NCBI RefSeq assembly: GCF_041146795.1
Contig: NC_135167.1
Location: 8,166,954-8,230,953 of the forward strand
Length of the DNA stretch: 64,000 nucleotides
Origin: Maylandia zebra
Taxonomy: Eukaryota > Chordata > Actinopteri > Cichliformes > Cichlidae
Reading direction: 5' to 3'
The translations under genes and the position numbers were made by a program. The notes beneath the pieces are model-generated. The model did no database searches. It was not told the origin of the DNA and worked only from the letters and a program-made list of their open reading frames with translations. Below are positions 41,151 through 51,760 of the stretch, in pieces; position 1 is the first letter of the stretch, and every line of letters begins with the position of its first letter.

Positions 41151-42698
41151 AAGTGTTACTTGCAGCTCCAGTGCTGACTCTGTCCCTGTTAAAGACACAG
41201 AGCTACAATAATTACCAGAATGCTATCAGTTCTTTTGCATTCTTGCAGATTTCAGGTTGGGCACCCATCTGCTCTGTGTGGTTTGTGCAAAACTGGCACA
41301 GCCCCTCTGTGAGGGCAGACCTGAAGCTGGAAAAGCTCGTTTCCATTTCAATGGCAGGAACGCCTGGGCTATTGGTAGTTTTCAAGTGTGGTGTGAAAGG
41401 GAATAGCTGTAAAATATATTGATGCTGAACCCCTCTCTATTGATAGGCTGCAGTGCGTGAACAATCTTCAGGCTGGAAAGACACTGGGCCACCGCATGGC
41501 CAATCTGACACAATTAGGGTGAAACGGGCCAGAAAATACTATTCTCTCCCTTTCTCCTCTATCAATCGAGGCTTAAAAAACTCTGCAGAATGGGGAGACG
41601 AGGGAGGGAGACAATTAGCGAGAACCTTTAAGTGAAAATCCTCATCGGCGAGGAAGCCATCACTGAGGTTTCTCCTTGCTCCGGAGAAACAGATTTGTTT
41701 TTCTTCGCTGAAATTTGGAGCAGTGAAGTTGCAGATGTGAGCTTCTTGCAAAGGAATGCATTTTGCAAGCTCCCCCTGCCTGCCTCCCCCTTTCACTTAT
41801 GTTTTGCTACAGGAGGACCACACAGATCCTGGGTTTCATACAAGGAAAATTATAAACAGTTTCATCCAGCCTATCTCGTCATATACTGAGAGGATTTGTG
41901 CTCAGAGCTGTGCTGCTGTGGGCCTGGAAATGGGTCCCACGGCTGACTCCTCAGTGACGACCAATCGGTGGCCAGGATTGTAAATGAGAGAAGGAGGGGG
42001 AAAGGCGCGACTTTTTCTTTCTTTTTTTTCGTGGAGGAGGGGTGTTGTGGGGAAATGCTCGGCGGACCGTGAAGCGTAACAGCCAGAAGAAGGACAAAGA
42101 CGCACATAGCGGGACAAAATGGGACTGAGAGAAATAGCTCTCAACTAAAAAAAACAAAAAAAAAACAAGTTTGGAATGAATGCGTGGATGGATGTTAAAA
42201 GTAGTAGCGCTGGGAAGAATCGAAACTAGCAATGGCAGGAGAGTTCTAGTGTAATATCTGAGTTGTGTACATTAATTGTAGTTAGAGTTGTAAACTTTAG
42301 ATAGCCCAATGGCGCGTTTCAGTGGCCACCTCAGATTTGCACCGGTGATGCGGAGACAGACTGCACTTTGGAGTTTGGATTTCTCGTCTTTGAACGGACA
42401 TGCTTCCCGAATTGACTTTTCCGTTTCTTGCAACTACGCGTGGTGAATCCCCTGAGTCAGATCTTGACTTCTACTGTTGCAAATCTCACCGGGAGGAGCC
42501 AAACTCATCCAAGGTGCAAAAGTGAGTGGAGAATTTTTGAAAGAGCTGCGGTGTTAACAGGTTGTCTGTTGCGAAAACTCTCGGATGAAAAGAAAACTTG
42601 TATGAACTTCAGTGTGAAAGTTTCTGTGCCTGAGTCGCTCTGATCCTAATGTGCTGGTGGAGAAAGTGCACGTCACCGAACTACAACTCCATCCAAGC
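41151..42698 (+). promoter_or_regulatory. gas1: Upstream region and 5' UTR of the GAS1-like gene
   Basis: The interval is richer in GC than the DNA to its left. A CCAAT box sits at 41961-41965 within GACCAATCGG, a good NF-Y context, and CpG becomes more frequent after 42000, so transcription probably starts between about 42000 and 42300, giving a 5' UTR of several hundred bases. Several out-of-frame ATGs lie in that putative leader. No GLI-type site was recognised. Confidence 0.4.
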
Positions 42699-43448
42699 AT
42701 GAAATGTTGGTGCAGCGCCCTGGCACTTCTCCCGTGGGTGCTGGTGGCCTTGGATGCACAGCTAATATGCTGGCAGGCGCTTCTCCGGTGCCACGACGAA
42801 CCCGAGTGCGAACTTGCATACAATCAATACATGACAGCATGTGAAGGTAACATCAAAGGAACTAGAAAGCAATGCCCCAGCCACTGCATCAGCGCGCTGA
42901 TAAGGCTGAATCACACCCGCAGTGGGCCAGATCTGGAGACCTGCGACTGCGCTCAAGATCTGGACTGCCTCAACGCCAAGCGGGCCATAGAGCCGTGCCT
43001 GCCCCGAAGACACCCGAAGGACGCCGGAGGTATAGGGTGCATGGAGGCCCGGCAGCGCTGCGAGGAAGACAGCAACTGCCACACCTCCCTGGCAGCCTAC
43101 ATGTCATACTGCGGGCAGCTGTTCAATGGCCGGAAGTGCTCCTCCAGGTGTAAAGCCACCATTCAGCAGATGCTGTTCATCCCAAACGGCATGCTTCTGA
43201 ACCGCTGCATTTGCGATGGAGTGGAGAGGCCTTTGTGTGAAGTGGTCAAGGAGAACATGAGCAAACTTTGCTCCATAGGAGACCACAGCGTTGTTTCAGA
43301 CCCGACTAAAGGTTATGAAGATCCAAACAAAAACAATTACCCTAAAAATGACAAAAAGGTGGATTTTAGTGAAAACTCCTCTGCTTCTCAGAGCTTATCC
43401 AGAGGCGTGTTGCCCTTGTTTCTTCTTACAGCACGGATATTATACTGA
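42699..43448 (+). CDS. gas1: GAS1-like growth arrest-specific protein (GPI-anchored)
   Basis: A single-exon frame of 249 codons starts at the first in-frame ATG (A at -3). Residues 1-20 form a signal peptide (MKCWCSALALLPWVLVALDA). Two cysteine-rich GDNF-receptor/GAS1 domains follow: ICWQALLRCHDEPECELAYN through CLPRR, and GCMEARQRCEEDSNC through LCSIG. The shared motifs CPSHCISALIRLNHT, CDCAQD, AKRAIEPCLPR and CICDGVERPLCE match GAS1 closely, including the NHT glycosylation site. The tail is polar then hydrophobic (GVLPLFLLTARILY), as for a GPI signal. Human GAS1 is 345 residues; the difference is mainly the Gly/Ala-rich spacers, which are nearly absent here. GAS1 binds Sonic hedgehog with Patched as a co-receptor and can interact with RET. 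Intronless structure also fits GAS1; GFRA genes have introns. Whether it is gas1a, gas1b or an older paralog is open. Confidence 0.9.
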   Translation: MKCWCSALALLPWVLVALDAQLICWQALLRCHDEPECELAYNQYMTACEGNIKGTRKQCPSHCISALIRLNHTRSGPDLETCDCAQDLDCLNAKRAIEPCLPRRHPKDAGGIGCMEARQRCEEDSNCHTSLAAYMSYCGQLFNGRKCSSRCKATIQQMLFIPNGMLLNRCICDGVERPLCEVVKENMSKLCSIGDHSVVSDPTKGYEDPNKNNYPKNDKKVDFSENSSASQSLSRGVLPLFLLTARILY

Positions 43449-43475
43449 GGGGATGGGTATTTTTACAGTTTTATG

Positions 43476-43481
43476 AATAAA
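43476..43481 (+). terminator. First AATAAA after the GAS1-like gene
   Basis: This signal lies only 27 nt behind the stop codon, so use of it would give a very short 3' UTR. Two more signals at 45359-45364 and 45369-45374 would give about 1.9 kb, closer to the long 3' UTR known for GAS1. Confidence 0.4.
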
Positions 43482-45380
43482 ATGTACTGTACAAAAGCAA
43501 AATTATCCCGTATTTAATTTAATAAGGACTTGGTAACTTTCTCAAAGACACTTGAGCAGGCGATGCTTTGCTGGCAGAGGACTTGAATTCAGGTCTGCAG
43601 GATGAGAAAGGTTATTTTTTCGTCCCTGGGCCCCTCAAACTTCTCGTGCTAGTTTCATGGTGACAGACAGCACTGTAATGGTTTGTGTAAAATTTCCACA
43701 ACCTTAGTAATTCTCCATGCACATCTCACTCAGGAAGTATTTCCTTTCGATTTGTATACTGTACATGCTCCTTTTAGTTTTCCGAGTTAAAATTCCCCAC
43801 CAGTTTAAGTTAAAAGAAAGCTTTTGTCAAAAATATCAAAAACATTTTCATGTAGCAGTGAGAGGAAATTAACCAGACCGTATTTTGTTGAAGCGCACGG
43901 CCACTTTGTTTGCCCTCAAACAGCTCCTGTTTATTTGGTTTGCTTTCAATGGTACTTGAAGTGTGGCCTTATTAAGACCTTGGACAAACATTGGATCCAT
44001 CCAGTCTCTATTTGCTCTGCTCTCTATTTCAGGGGCCTTTTCATTGTTGCAACAGCCACACTTCAAATATTTGTAGGAACAGTGAGAGGACAGGCAAGGG
44101 TGTGTGATCAAGTACTTAAATTAACTGAAGCGCCTCTCCAGCACTCTGTCTTGTTCCCCTCCCCCATTTGAGATTGTGTTATTGAACTTTTCCTGAGACC
44201 ACCCTCACCCCCTTCTTCCTCCATTCTACTGCCTACCCCATTTGAGGCCTCTAAGGAGACCCCTATCTTTATTACTGCTTTCACACTGCTGCTACACTCC
44301 AGGAACAACTGCCAGCTGCTGGAGTGAACAAGTCAACGTACAACATTTACAGTTTGTCCACAAGACTGCTCACATCTACAGGTGGTCTGACAGTGCTTTG
44401 CTTTCTTTTTCCAAAGCACAATGTTGGATTTAAGCCACATATATGTAACAAACTGTGCAAGTTAAGGATGAGTAAGTCAAACTCTGCTGAACAAAACACC
44501 TAAAGTAACACCAAGCAACACTAAAGCAGCAATGCAGTAAATGGTAAACAAAACATCAAGAAGTAGTCTTGATGTTCACTGTGAGCAAACATAGTTATAA
44601 TTCCTTATTTTATGTCACACAGGTTGGCTTGAAGTTGAAAGTGTTTCTTCATTTTGTCAGGATACATTTGTCAGGATACTTTTAAATTAAATGTTTTACC
44701 CAGCTATTTTCTAAATGACACACACACACACACAGATAAACTCAAGTTAATAATATGAGATTTTTACAACTTTTACATTTTCATGTTGGGGATCCTTTCC
44801 TCAGTAATTGTACTTTGAAGTCTTTTGTGTGTTTCGAGGCTAAAAACGTCAGAGCAAAACATCACATTCATATTTGTACTTGCACACATTGCTTTGAACA
44901 GCTGCTGCGTGGTTGATTTTACCTGTTTGCAGGTCCAGGGACTGAAACCAGCAGATTTTCAGTCTGACTTCTTACTTCCACGTTATGCTGAAAAAGGGGA
45001 AAATTAAAAACAAAGTTTTTGTTAGTTTTGATCACTTTTTCTGAAGCTGCCAGTTTGTGTCTTTGCCACTTGAAATGCAGTCTTAAACAATGAATGTTAA
45101 GTGTTAAATTATGAAGCTATAGTATGAAGAATGTGTATATATTTTACCGTCATATGCAGTAAAACAAGTGTCGCTTAAATGCTTTTAATATAAACAAATG
45201 TAGCTCAAAGTTTGTTCACAAAACCTGTTTTTTGGATGTAGTTTTCAATGTTTCCTCTCATTTTTTGGGAATATAGCAGTAAACACTTCAGCACGTCTTC
45301 CTTCCTCCAAACTGGAGGATGCGTTTTATAATACATATATGACCTAATGTAGCCCAAGAATAAAAAGGAATAAATAATGT
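43482..45380 (+). other. Probable long 3' UTR of the GAS1-like gene
   Basis: AT-rich sequence without a recognised coding exon, ending in the paired AATAAA at 45359 and 45369. A short (CA)n run lies at about 44719-44733. Assignment as 3' UTR rests only on strand, distance and signals. Confidence 0.4.
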
Positions 45381-45619
45381 TGAACTTTTAACCAATGTGT
45401 GCTTGATTTTTACATCATTTCCCTGTAATATTTTGGTGATCGTACATTACCTCAAAGTCAGTGGAGCATTCATGACTGTATGTGCATATTTAATGATAAT
45501 ATTTTTTTAAAAGTAGTGTAGAGGATCCATGCGGTAGTTTTCAACCCATTCATCTTACACACAAAAGATCTGTGGTCCAACACTCAGAGGAAACAAACTC
45601 AGTCTCAGGGGCTCACAAG

Positions 45620-45755
45620 CTAATGTACTTAATGCTAGTCCCAAAGCTGGATAAAAGGGAAAAGGAAGGGCATCCGGCATAAAATCAGTGCCAAATCAAA
45701 CATGCAGATTCATCCGTTGTGGCAACCCCTTGGGAAATAAGGGCGCATCCAAAAG
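45620..45755 (+). repeat. Teleost LINE 3' fragment
   Basis: The stretch contains AAAGCTGGATAAAAGGGAAA, AGGAAGGGCATCCGGCATAA, CCAAATCAAACATGCAGATT and CATCCGTTGTGGCAACCCC. This word order is that of a widespread fish retroposon 3' end with GGCGACCCC near the terminus. No coding capacity remains. Confidence 0.6.
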
Positions 45756-46890
45756 TGTCTAGATATTTCAGTGGTATATGTGGCATGAGCTAAATCTGCA
45801 TATAATGTGTAAACCTTCACATACTAGCACTTATTATATTTTAATCATATTTCTTCACATTAAATTTTCACTATAAAATAGTTATATGACGTTAGCATTT
45901 TGGGTTCCTGGAAACAGTCATTCTCAAGTCAGCTAAGGGACTGAGTGGGTTTGTTTTGTCAGTATTGCTTTCAGTACTGGATCCTGTGTTAATTTTACCT
46001 TTTGTTTATTTGAAATGGGCGGTAATGGTCAGGTTGTAAGAGTTAGGAAGTTCTGAAGAGTACTATATTGCATTTCAAACACATGAGTCATAGTTACGTA
46101 GATGTAAAGCACAAAACCTTTAAAATGAAAAAGGTAGAGAAAAGCAGATAAGCCGATACTGGAAAGATTTAATCATATACCTTCAAACTTTCCCAGTGTC
46201 AGTGTGACTTTGCTAATGACCGAAAATATAATGAACTACTTCAGAGCAAGCCACCATTTGGTGCTTCCTCCACAGTTACTGAGGTATTTGCAAGTCGTTA
46301 ACAAACTGTGAAATGATCATTAGCATTAGCAGTTAGGTGTGAGCTGAGCTGCACACCTGTTCTGCAAATGTTACTTTAGGCATGTCCAAATGGTACAAGC
46401 AGTCGGACAAACAAAAAAGGAATAAACTGAGGAGTAACGTTTTTCCACTATACTTGCGTGAAAAAAAACAGACCTACATTTGTTGAGTAATTACGTTTTG
46501 GAAGTTTGTTACTTGAGCTAACAGGTGGCAAATTTCAGTAACATCTCCAAGCCTGGAGAGAACTTCTATACAGCCTTTACTGATTTTTTCTTTTTTTCTT
46601 TTGTAAACCACAGGAATTCTCAAGTAGGTCCAACTGTCTGCTGCAAGATAGAGAAACAATGCAGCCTACAGCTACAATATAGCACGACTCCATCTCATGT
46701 AGTTAGACTGTCTTTGGTTCAGTCTGTCTTAACCACTGCCATGCATCTTAAAAGTCCTCCAAAAAAAAAAACCCACCCTGTCCCCCCAATTCTGGGAGCA
46801 AAGTCAAAACAAACATGCACAGAGGAGCCTTGGGGATTGTGTGTGGAGGAGAATGGGGGGTGGGGTTACAGAGGGAGCAGTGTGCTGGAG
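45756..46890. other. Intergenic, no gene recognised
   Basis: AT-rich sequence without recognised exons or repeats beyond homopolymer runs. Confidence 0.4.
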
Positions 46891-46908
46891 CCCATTTTCT
46901 AAATTATC

Positions 46909-46914
46909 TTTATT
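46909..46914 (-). terminator. Minus-strand polyadenylation signal
   Basis: A TTTATT on the plus strand reads AATAAA (within GTTGAATAAAGATAA) on the minus strand. It lies about 390 nt behind the stop codon of the candidate terminal exon described next. Confidence 0.4.
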
Positions 46915-47298
46915 CAACATTTCTTTAAAACAAACCCCCCTGTTCCCCCAACTCCAAAGTGGGGTGACCCATGGATTTGGGAGGTTCTTATGTCACACGC
47001 ATACAATGTTCCATTCATGACAGCCATGGAGCCATAGCAACTAGCCGACCTGCTCTCTATGTAGAGGGATGATGGAGTCAAGGTCACCCAGCTCCTTAGG
47101 GACCAGAACATACAAACCCCTCTTTATAGGCAACAGTGATACCAGCACTACTCGTGTGTAGCTTTAACAGTACCAAAAGAAAAAGAGAGGGAGGAAGGGA
47201 ATATGGAGACTGATCGAAGCCACAATGCTGTAGGTCGTGGTTTAGGAGAGGAGGATCGGTGATGTTTTGGAGGAGGGGTTGTGGGATAAGTTTTCCAT

Positions 47299-47451
47299 CT
47301 AAAAAGCTCCCATTCTGGGCTGCATTACTGTAAGGTTATTCAGCAGACTTTTTAAGAAGGCAATATAAATTGGCAGTACTCCCAGAAACAACAAAGCAAG
47401 CACAAGGGTCAAAATTGCATCCAAAGTTTTCCTGGCAGCAACATGCTCGCG
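47299..47451 (-). CDS. Candidate terminal exon with a hydrophobic segment (uncertain)
   Basis: On the minus strand a good 3' splice site (pyrimidine-rich TTTCTTTGCTTT, then AATCATAG) ends at 47452. From 47451 one frame stays open for 50 codons to a TAG at 47301-47299. It encodes a basic start (REHVAARK), then a strongly hydrophobic stretch of about 21 residues (ILTLVLALLFLGVLPIYIAF), then LKSLLNN and a short tail ending RMGAF. With the AATAAA at 46909-46914 this has the form of the last exon of a tail-anchored or C-terminally membrane-spanning protein. I do not recognise the protein and found no convincing upstream exons. Other frames across the same DNA also stay open (for example 47336-47518), so chance is a real possibility. 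Confidence 0.22.
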   Translation of the reverse strand, partial: REHVAARKTLDAILTLVLALLFLGVLPIYIAFLKSLLNNLTVMQPRMGAF

Positions 47452-50400
47452 CTATGATTAAAGCAAAGAAACTGAGCCAACACCACGGGCACCGACAGCC
47501 AATTACAGCCCCCTCCATAGCACAGCCACAAACTCATCACCCAATGGTTCTTCATCCCGTTGCTTCGGGGCCATGCTGTTTCTGCTCTAACCATACGGTC
47601 TGGTACTGATTTACACCTGGCATGACCAGGTGATTGTTATTAGCTAAATGAGAGCACAGAAAACAAACATTAATCTGAGTCCTGGTTTTGAAGACCGCTC
47701 GTAAACCTATGACAACCACAGCTGCAGTTTTTTAAGATATCAAAATACATCTCTTTCCGATTTTCACAAAACTTTGTCTTTTGATCTACTGATCCAGTTT
47801 TTAAATGGGCAATTTAATATTGGAAATAAGTTGGAAAAAGCGAACGTGACAGAAATAAAAAAAGAATAATCAAAGAACTGTGGAAATCAAAATATCTTGG
47901 CTTTTAGAGTTTAGCATAAATGAAAAACACACACACACAGATTCATGCATTTCCATTAATGGAGCAGTACTGTGTTTCACTGGAAACTGCATGGTAAACA
48001 CATCTTTCAAACTCCGAACTTTCACTTTGTAAGACAGGCCTTGTTTTCCCCCCAAAGAGGCAAAAATCTTATTTTGGGGGTGAGTGGGACAATCATTTTA
48101 CTTTTCCAAAAAAGATAACAGTAAGCCAAAGCTTCACAGAATAAAAATGTGGATCTATCATGTTAGGTCTTCAACTGACATAATTTTGTGAAAAAACCTG
48201 GACGTAGCATTCTTGGCAAAAGAGATTATGCAGATGAAATAAATTCCTCACCATTCTCCAGTTTTTGTGACATTTTATTGAATCCGTTATCTCATCTCAT
48301 GAATCATATTATTAACAAGTATTCTTACTTTTCCCTTCCCTGCCTCCCTGTCTCCACCCCTCGTGGACACGAGCCAGCTGTTTCTACAGAGCGCACTTCC
48401 AGATGATGACGGTGGTGAGGAACCAGGAGCGCTGTTCACACGAAGACAAATAAATCTTTGCAAAGATTCTGAAAAATGAGTGTTTGCGACGTGCTGCTGA
48501 CAAAACTTCAGACTGCACAATTTTTAAAGATTGTGATTTTATTTTGAGACAGAACTGTCATTTGTGATTTGTCATTTAATAAATACATATTAAAATTCAC
48601 ACTGTATAAAGAAATTAAATAATGAAACAGTACAGCAGAATGAAAATCTTGCAAACAAACATACAGTATAATATTTTTGATAATTGTATTAAAGCTCCCT
48701 TTTGGAATATTCAAATAAATGAAATCTAAACGGTCCGTGAAGACCTACAACAGCGAGGATCATTGGCTTGCCACCATCTATTAAGTTTTTTACCGTTTCA
48801 CAGAGGCCCAGTTATGAAGGCTTTACTTGAACTCCACAACTCAGTGTATCCCTCAAATCTAAAGCCAGTGCCAAACCTAAGAAAATGCATGTCTAGTGTA
48901 AATAAGGCAGAGGCCGCACCTCTCCAGTTTTCCCCTCATAGCGGTGGAGAGAACTCCATCAGTGGAGAGAGCATGGTGAGCCTGTGGTTCACCCACAGTA
49001 AAGGCAGTGGGGGGAAAAGGGGGGTGCGGAGTAGTATGTAGCTGTTTGTACAGGCCTCTATATCATATATCGTACACATCATCTATACTATTTGCTGAAA
49101 ATGCTTTTGAAACATCTGTATTTTCAGTTTTTCGCAGGTTTAGTTAAACTTCAAATACATTTGAATGTTCTACACCAAACCAAAATGCAACAGTGCCAGT
49201 TGCGTGTTGCCGTGACAGTGTTGTATTGTCATACAAGCTGTCCACCATTTACATATCAATGGTGTGTCAGTAGGAGGGGATTCGGGCTAAGCAGGGCAAC
49301 AACAGTGTAAAGAACAGGGAACTTTCACATTCAGCAGTGTGCAAATCCAAAATTCAAGAGTTTCTTACCAGCCAACTTTTTTTTTCCTGAAAAATAATAA
49401 ACAGAAGTTCACTACCTGTCCAATCATTTCATGTAAAAACTTTACAGCATCAGCCAAAACATTGACCACATTTGGCTGGCAAGTGCAATATCCCACCCAG
49501 ATAGTGTACTCAGTTGGTTAGGATGTGGTGTGATTTGGCTACAGCAGAAAGCTGGTCAGGTGAAGGCTCTGTGTCCAACCTGTACACTGACAGACAGCCG
49601 AGGAGTTCCAGTCTTCCCACGGTGGCTGTCCTGTTTACTGCAAACAGCAGGCTGAGAAGACAGAAATGTGTCAAGCTCCACTTTTTCAAGATTACAACAC
49701 ATTTCCTACAACATTTGAAATAATTATTCTCTAAGGGTTCGGTAAACACATCTGGCATCCAAAAAGATGAAGAATATTTTCCAGAGTTGCTTAGGAAACT
49801 TTTATGTTATTCATTTCGACTGATTAAAGGAAAACAGTGTGTTAGACTAAACATCTTCAACATTTTTATAAAAACAACTCTTTATAAACATTTAAAGTTT
49901 ATTTATAAATTAATTATCTAACTTAATGCGCGTTTGTGTTACTACCTATGAGCTTAAATGTGATGTCTTTCTCCTTCTCCTGCTGTGTACAGAAGTGCAC
50001 ATCAGCAGCCCAGGTGTTCTGTCTGTGCCACTGCATAATTAGCAATCACCGTTACACTACGTAGATATCACTTCATCAATCAGTTTTCTGAATCTAAATT
50101 CAATTGTGAAACTTTAATGAAAGTACAGGCAGATTAAAGACCAGCTAATGTCCGAATTGACTGCATCAGATATTCAAGTCCTCACATGCGTCTCTGTTAG
50201 GTAATACTTAGGAGAGTCCAGGGCTGCAGTGCATGTGTGAAAAGTGCTTTAGTGTGTCGTCTCCTGTCCACTCTCCAGCATAGACAGACTGGCATCCCAC
50301 CAAATAGTATATGTAGTTTGCAGTATATGTATACTCTTCTTGTGATTTTAATACTGATGTTATAGCAGTGACAGAAACTAATAATCATCTGCATTTAGAA

Positions 50401-51092
50401 TAAAATGTACTCTATGCTTATTAGGCCTGCATCAGAATTCTGGCATGATCCCCATGTTTCAGATTTTTCCATGAAAATCCAATTGCTTATACTTGTTTGT
50501 GTATTTTTTTTTTCTTGCTGACATTTTCTGCATCAGGGTAACAAAAGAAGCTTTGAATTATTTTCTATAACAATCTTCTTCTGAGGTGTTACAGCTCTAA
50601 GCCAACTCATCTTTGAACAAAGCCAGTACAAACAGCCACTGACACTGATAAAATATAATTAATTTTGTAAACACACTAAATCGTGACCTTGGAGGAGATG
50701 CGAGTCCTCTTTTATTGTTTGTTGCTGCATGAGCCAAACAGAACATGTCCAGTCCTTTTCCATAAATAAACCTTTATGTAAATGGAGTTATCAGATATTC
50801 ATCTGCCAAGACCTTCATTTCTATCCCCTGCTGGGCTACACTGATCATGCATATGATGCCAGTTTAAATATTCAGGGCTCCAGGCTTGTAAGGGAAAGGT
50901 GCTGTACATGGACTACCAAGACAGTCTGACATGTGATTTTTTAGAGGAGTTTAGAGATCTCAGTTCTCAGCAAAAGTTGGTTATGCTTATGTTGGTGTAG
51001 TCTAAGGTCACCAGACAGACTTGGGCGTAGCTGCGACCCTCTCTACTACAGCTACTGTTGGATTAGTGCCAGCCAGGCTGACTGTGGTGTGG
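47452..51092. other. Unassigned interval between the GAS1-like gene and ULK3
   Basis: No gene is recognised. Several pieces look like isolated exons bounded by splice-like signals (for example 49655 down to about 49595 on the minus strand, and 48946-48980 on the plus strand), but none continues into a consistent series. If the candidate exon at 47451 is real its upstream exons should be here. Confidence 0.35.
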
Positions 51093-51760
51093 TTTTATTA
51101 AAATAACACCAGCAGAATAAGAAGCCACATTCTTCATGAAACTTAAACGGCCTCTACAGTCATCAGTTGCCTTCCCCCGTTCCTGTCTTTTTTTCTTTTT
51201 TAAATTCATAACTCCCCAGGAATCCCTAGCGGAGAACAGGATATTGTCCCGACTTTAAGTATTTACTATCCATCTAGGAGCAGAGCTTAGAAAATATGAG
51301 GAATTAGGTTTTGTCTACAAAGGTTACCACTACAGAAATTTGCAGATATTAAAACTTAACTTTGTGGAGACGTTTGACATGTAGCGACACAAAAGGAACA
51401 AAAAGCAACCCTTAAATAGAAGTTTCGAGTTTAGATTTTTTAAAGTTATTATTTTTTTCTTTGAATATGTCTCACTTTCACAATATAGGCTATACGGGAG
51501 GACAGGGCTGCATGGAAATAAAATGAAAGAGTCAGGGAGCCCAGCAGGGCGGCCAGAGCAGCAACAGAATGGCTCATATTTTACTAGTGGAAAAAACTTC
51601 AGTGAAAGGACATTTCATTGCAACTTGAGATGTGTGTTCCTCACCTACAGCAACTTCCACCACATCCCCTCACTAACACTACATATACTGTAGCTACTTA
51701 TCAGAATGGCTGCAAGGTAAAATCAAAAAAGTAAAAACACATTTAAGGGCAAAGTAATGA
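51093..51760 (-). other. ulk3: ULK3 3' UTR with polyadenylation signal
   Basis: The first AATAAA on the minus strand behind the ULK3 stop codon is at 51098-51093, giving a 3' UTR of about 0.67 kb. No other gene is seen in the stretch. Confidence 0.5.

Noticed and set aside
47336-47518. Cys-rich 60-codon minus-strand frame
   Set aside because: It spans the splice-acceptor-like sequence at 47452 and resembles no known family; the alternative frame from 47451 looks more exon-like.
49510-49758. Possible minus-strand exon with CTTCTCAG acceptor near 49656
   Set aside because: The three frames give no recognisable protein and it cannot be joined in phase to neighbours.
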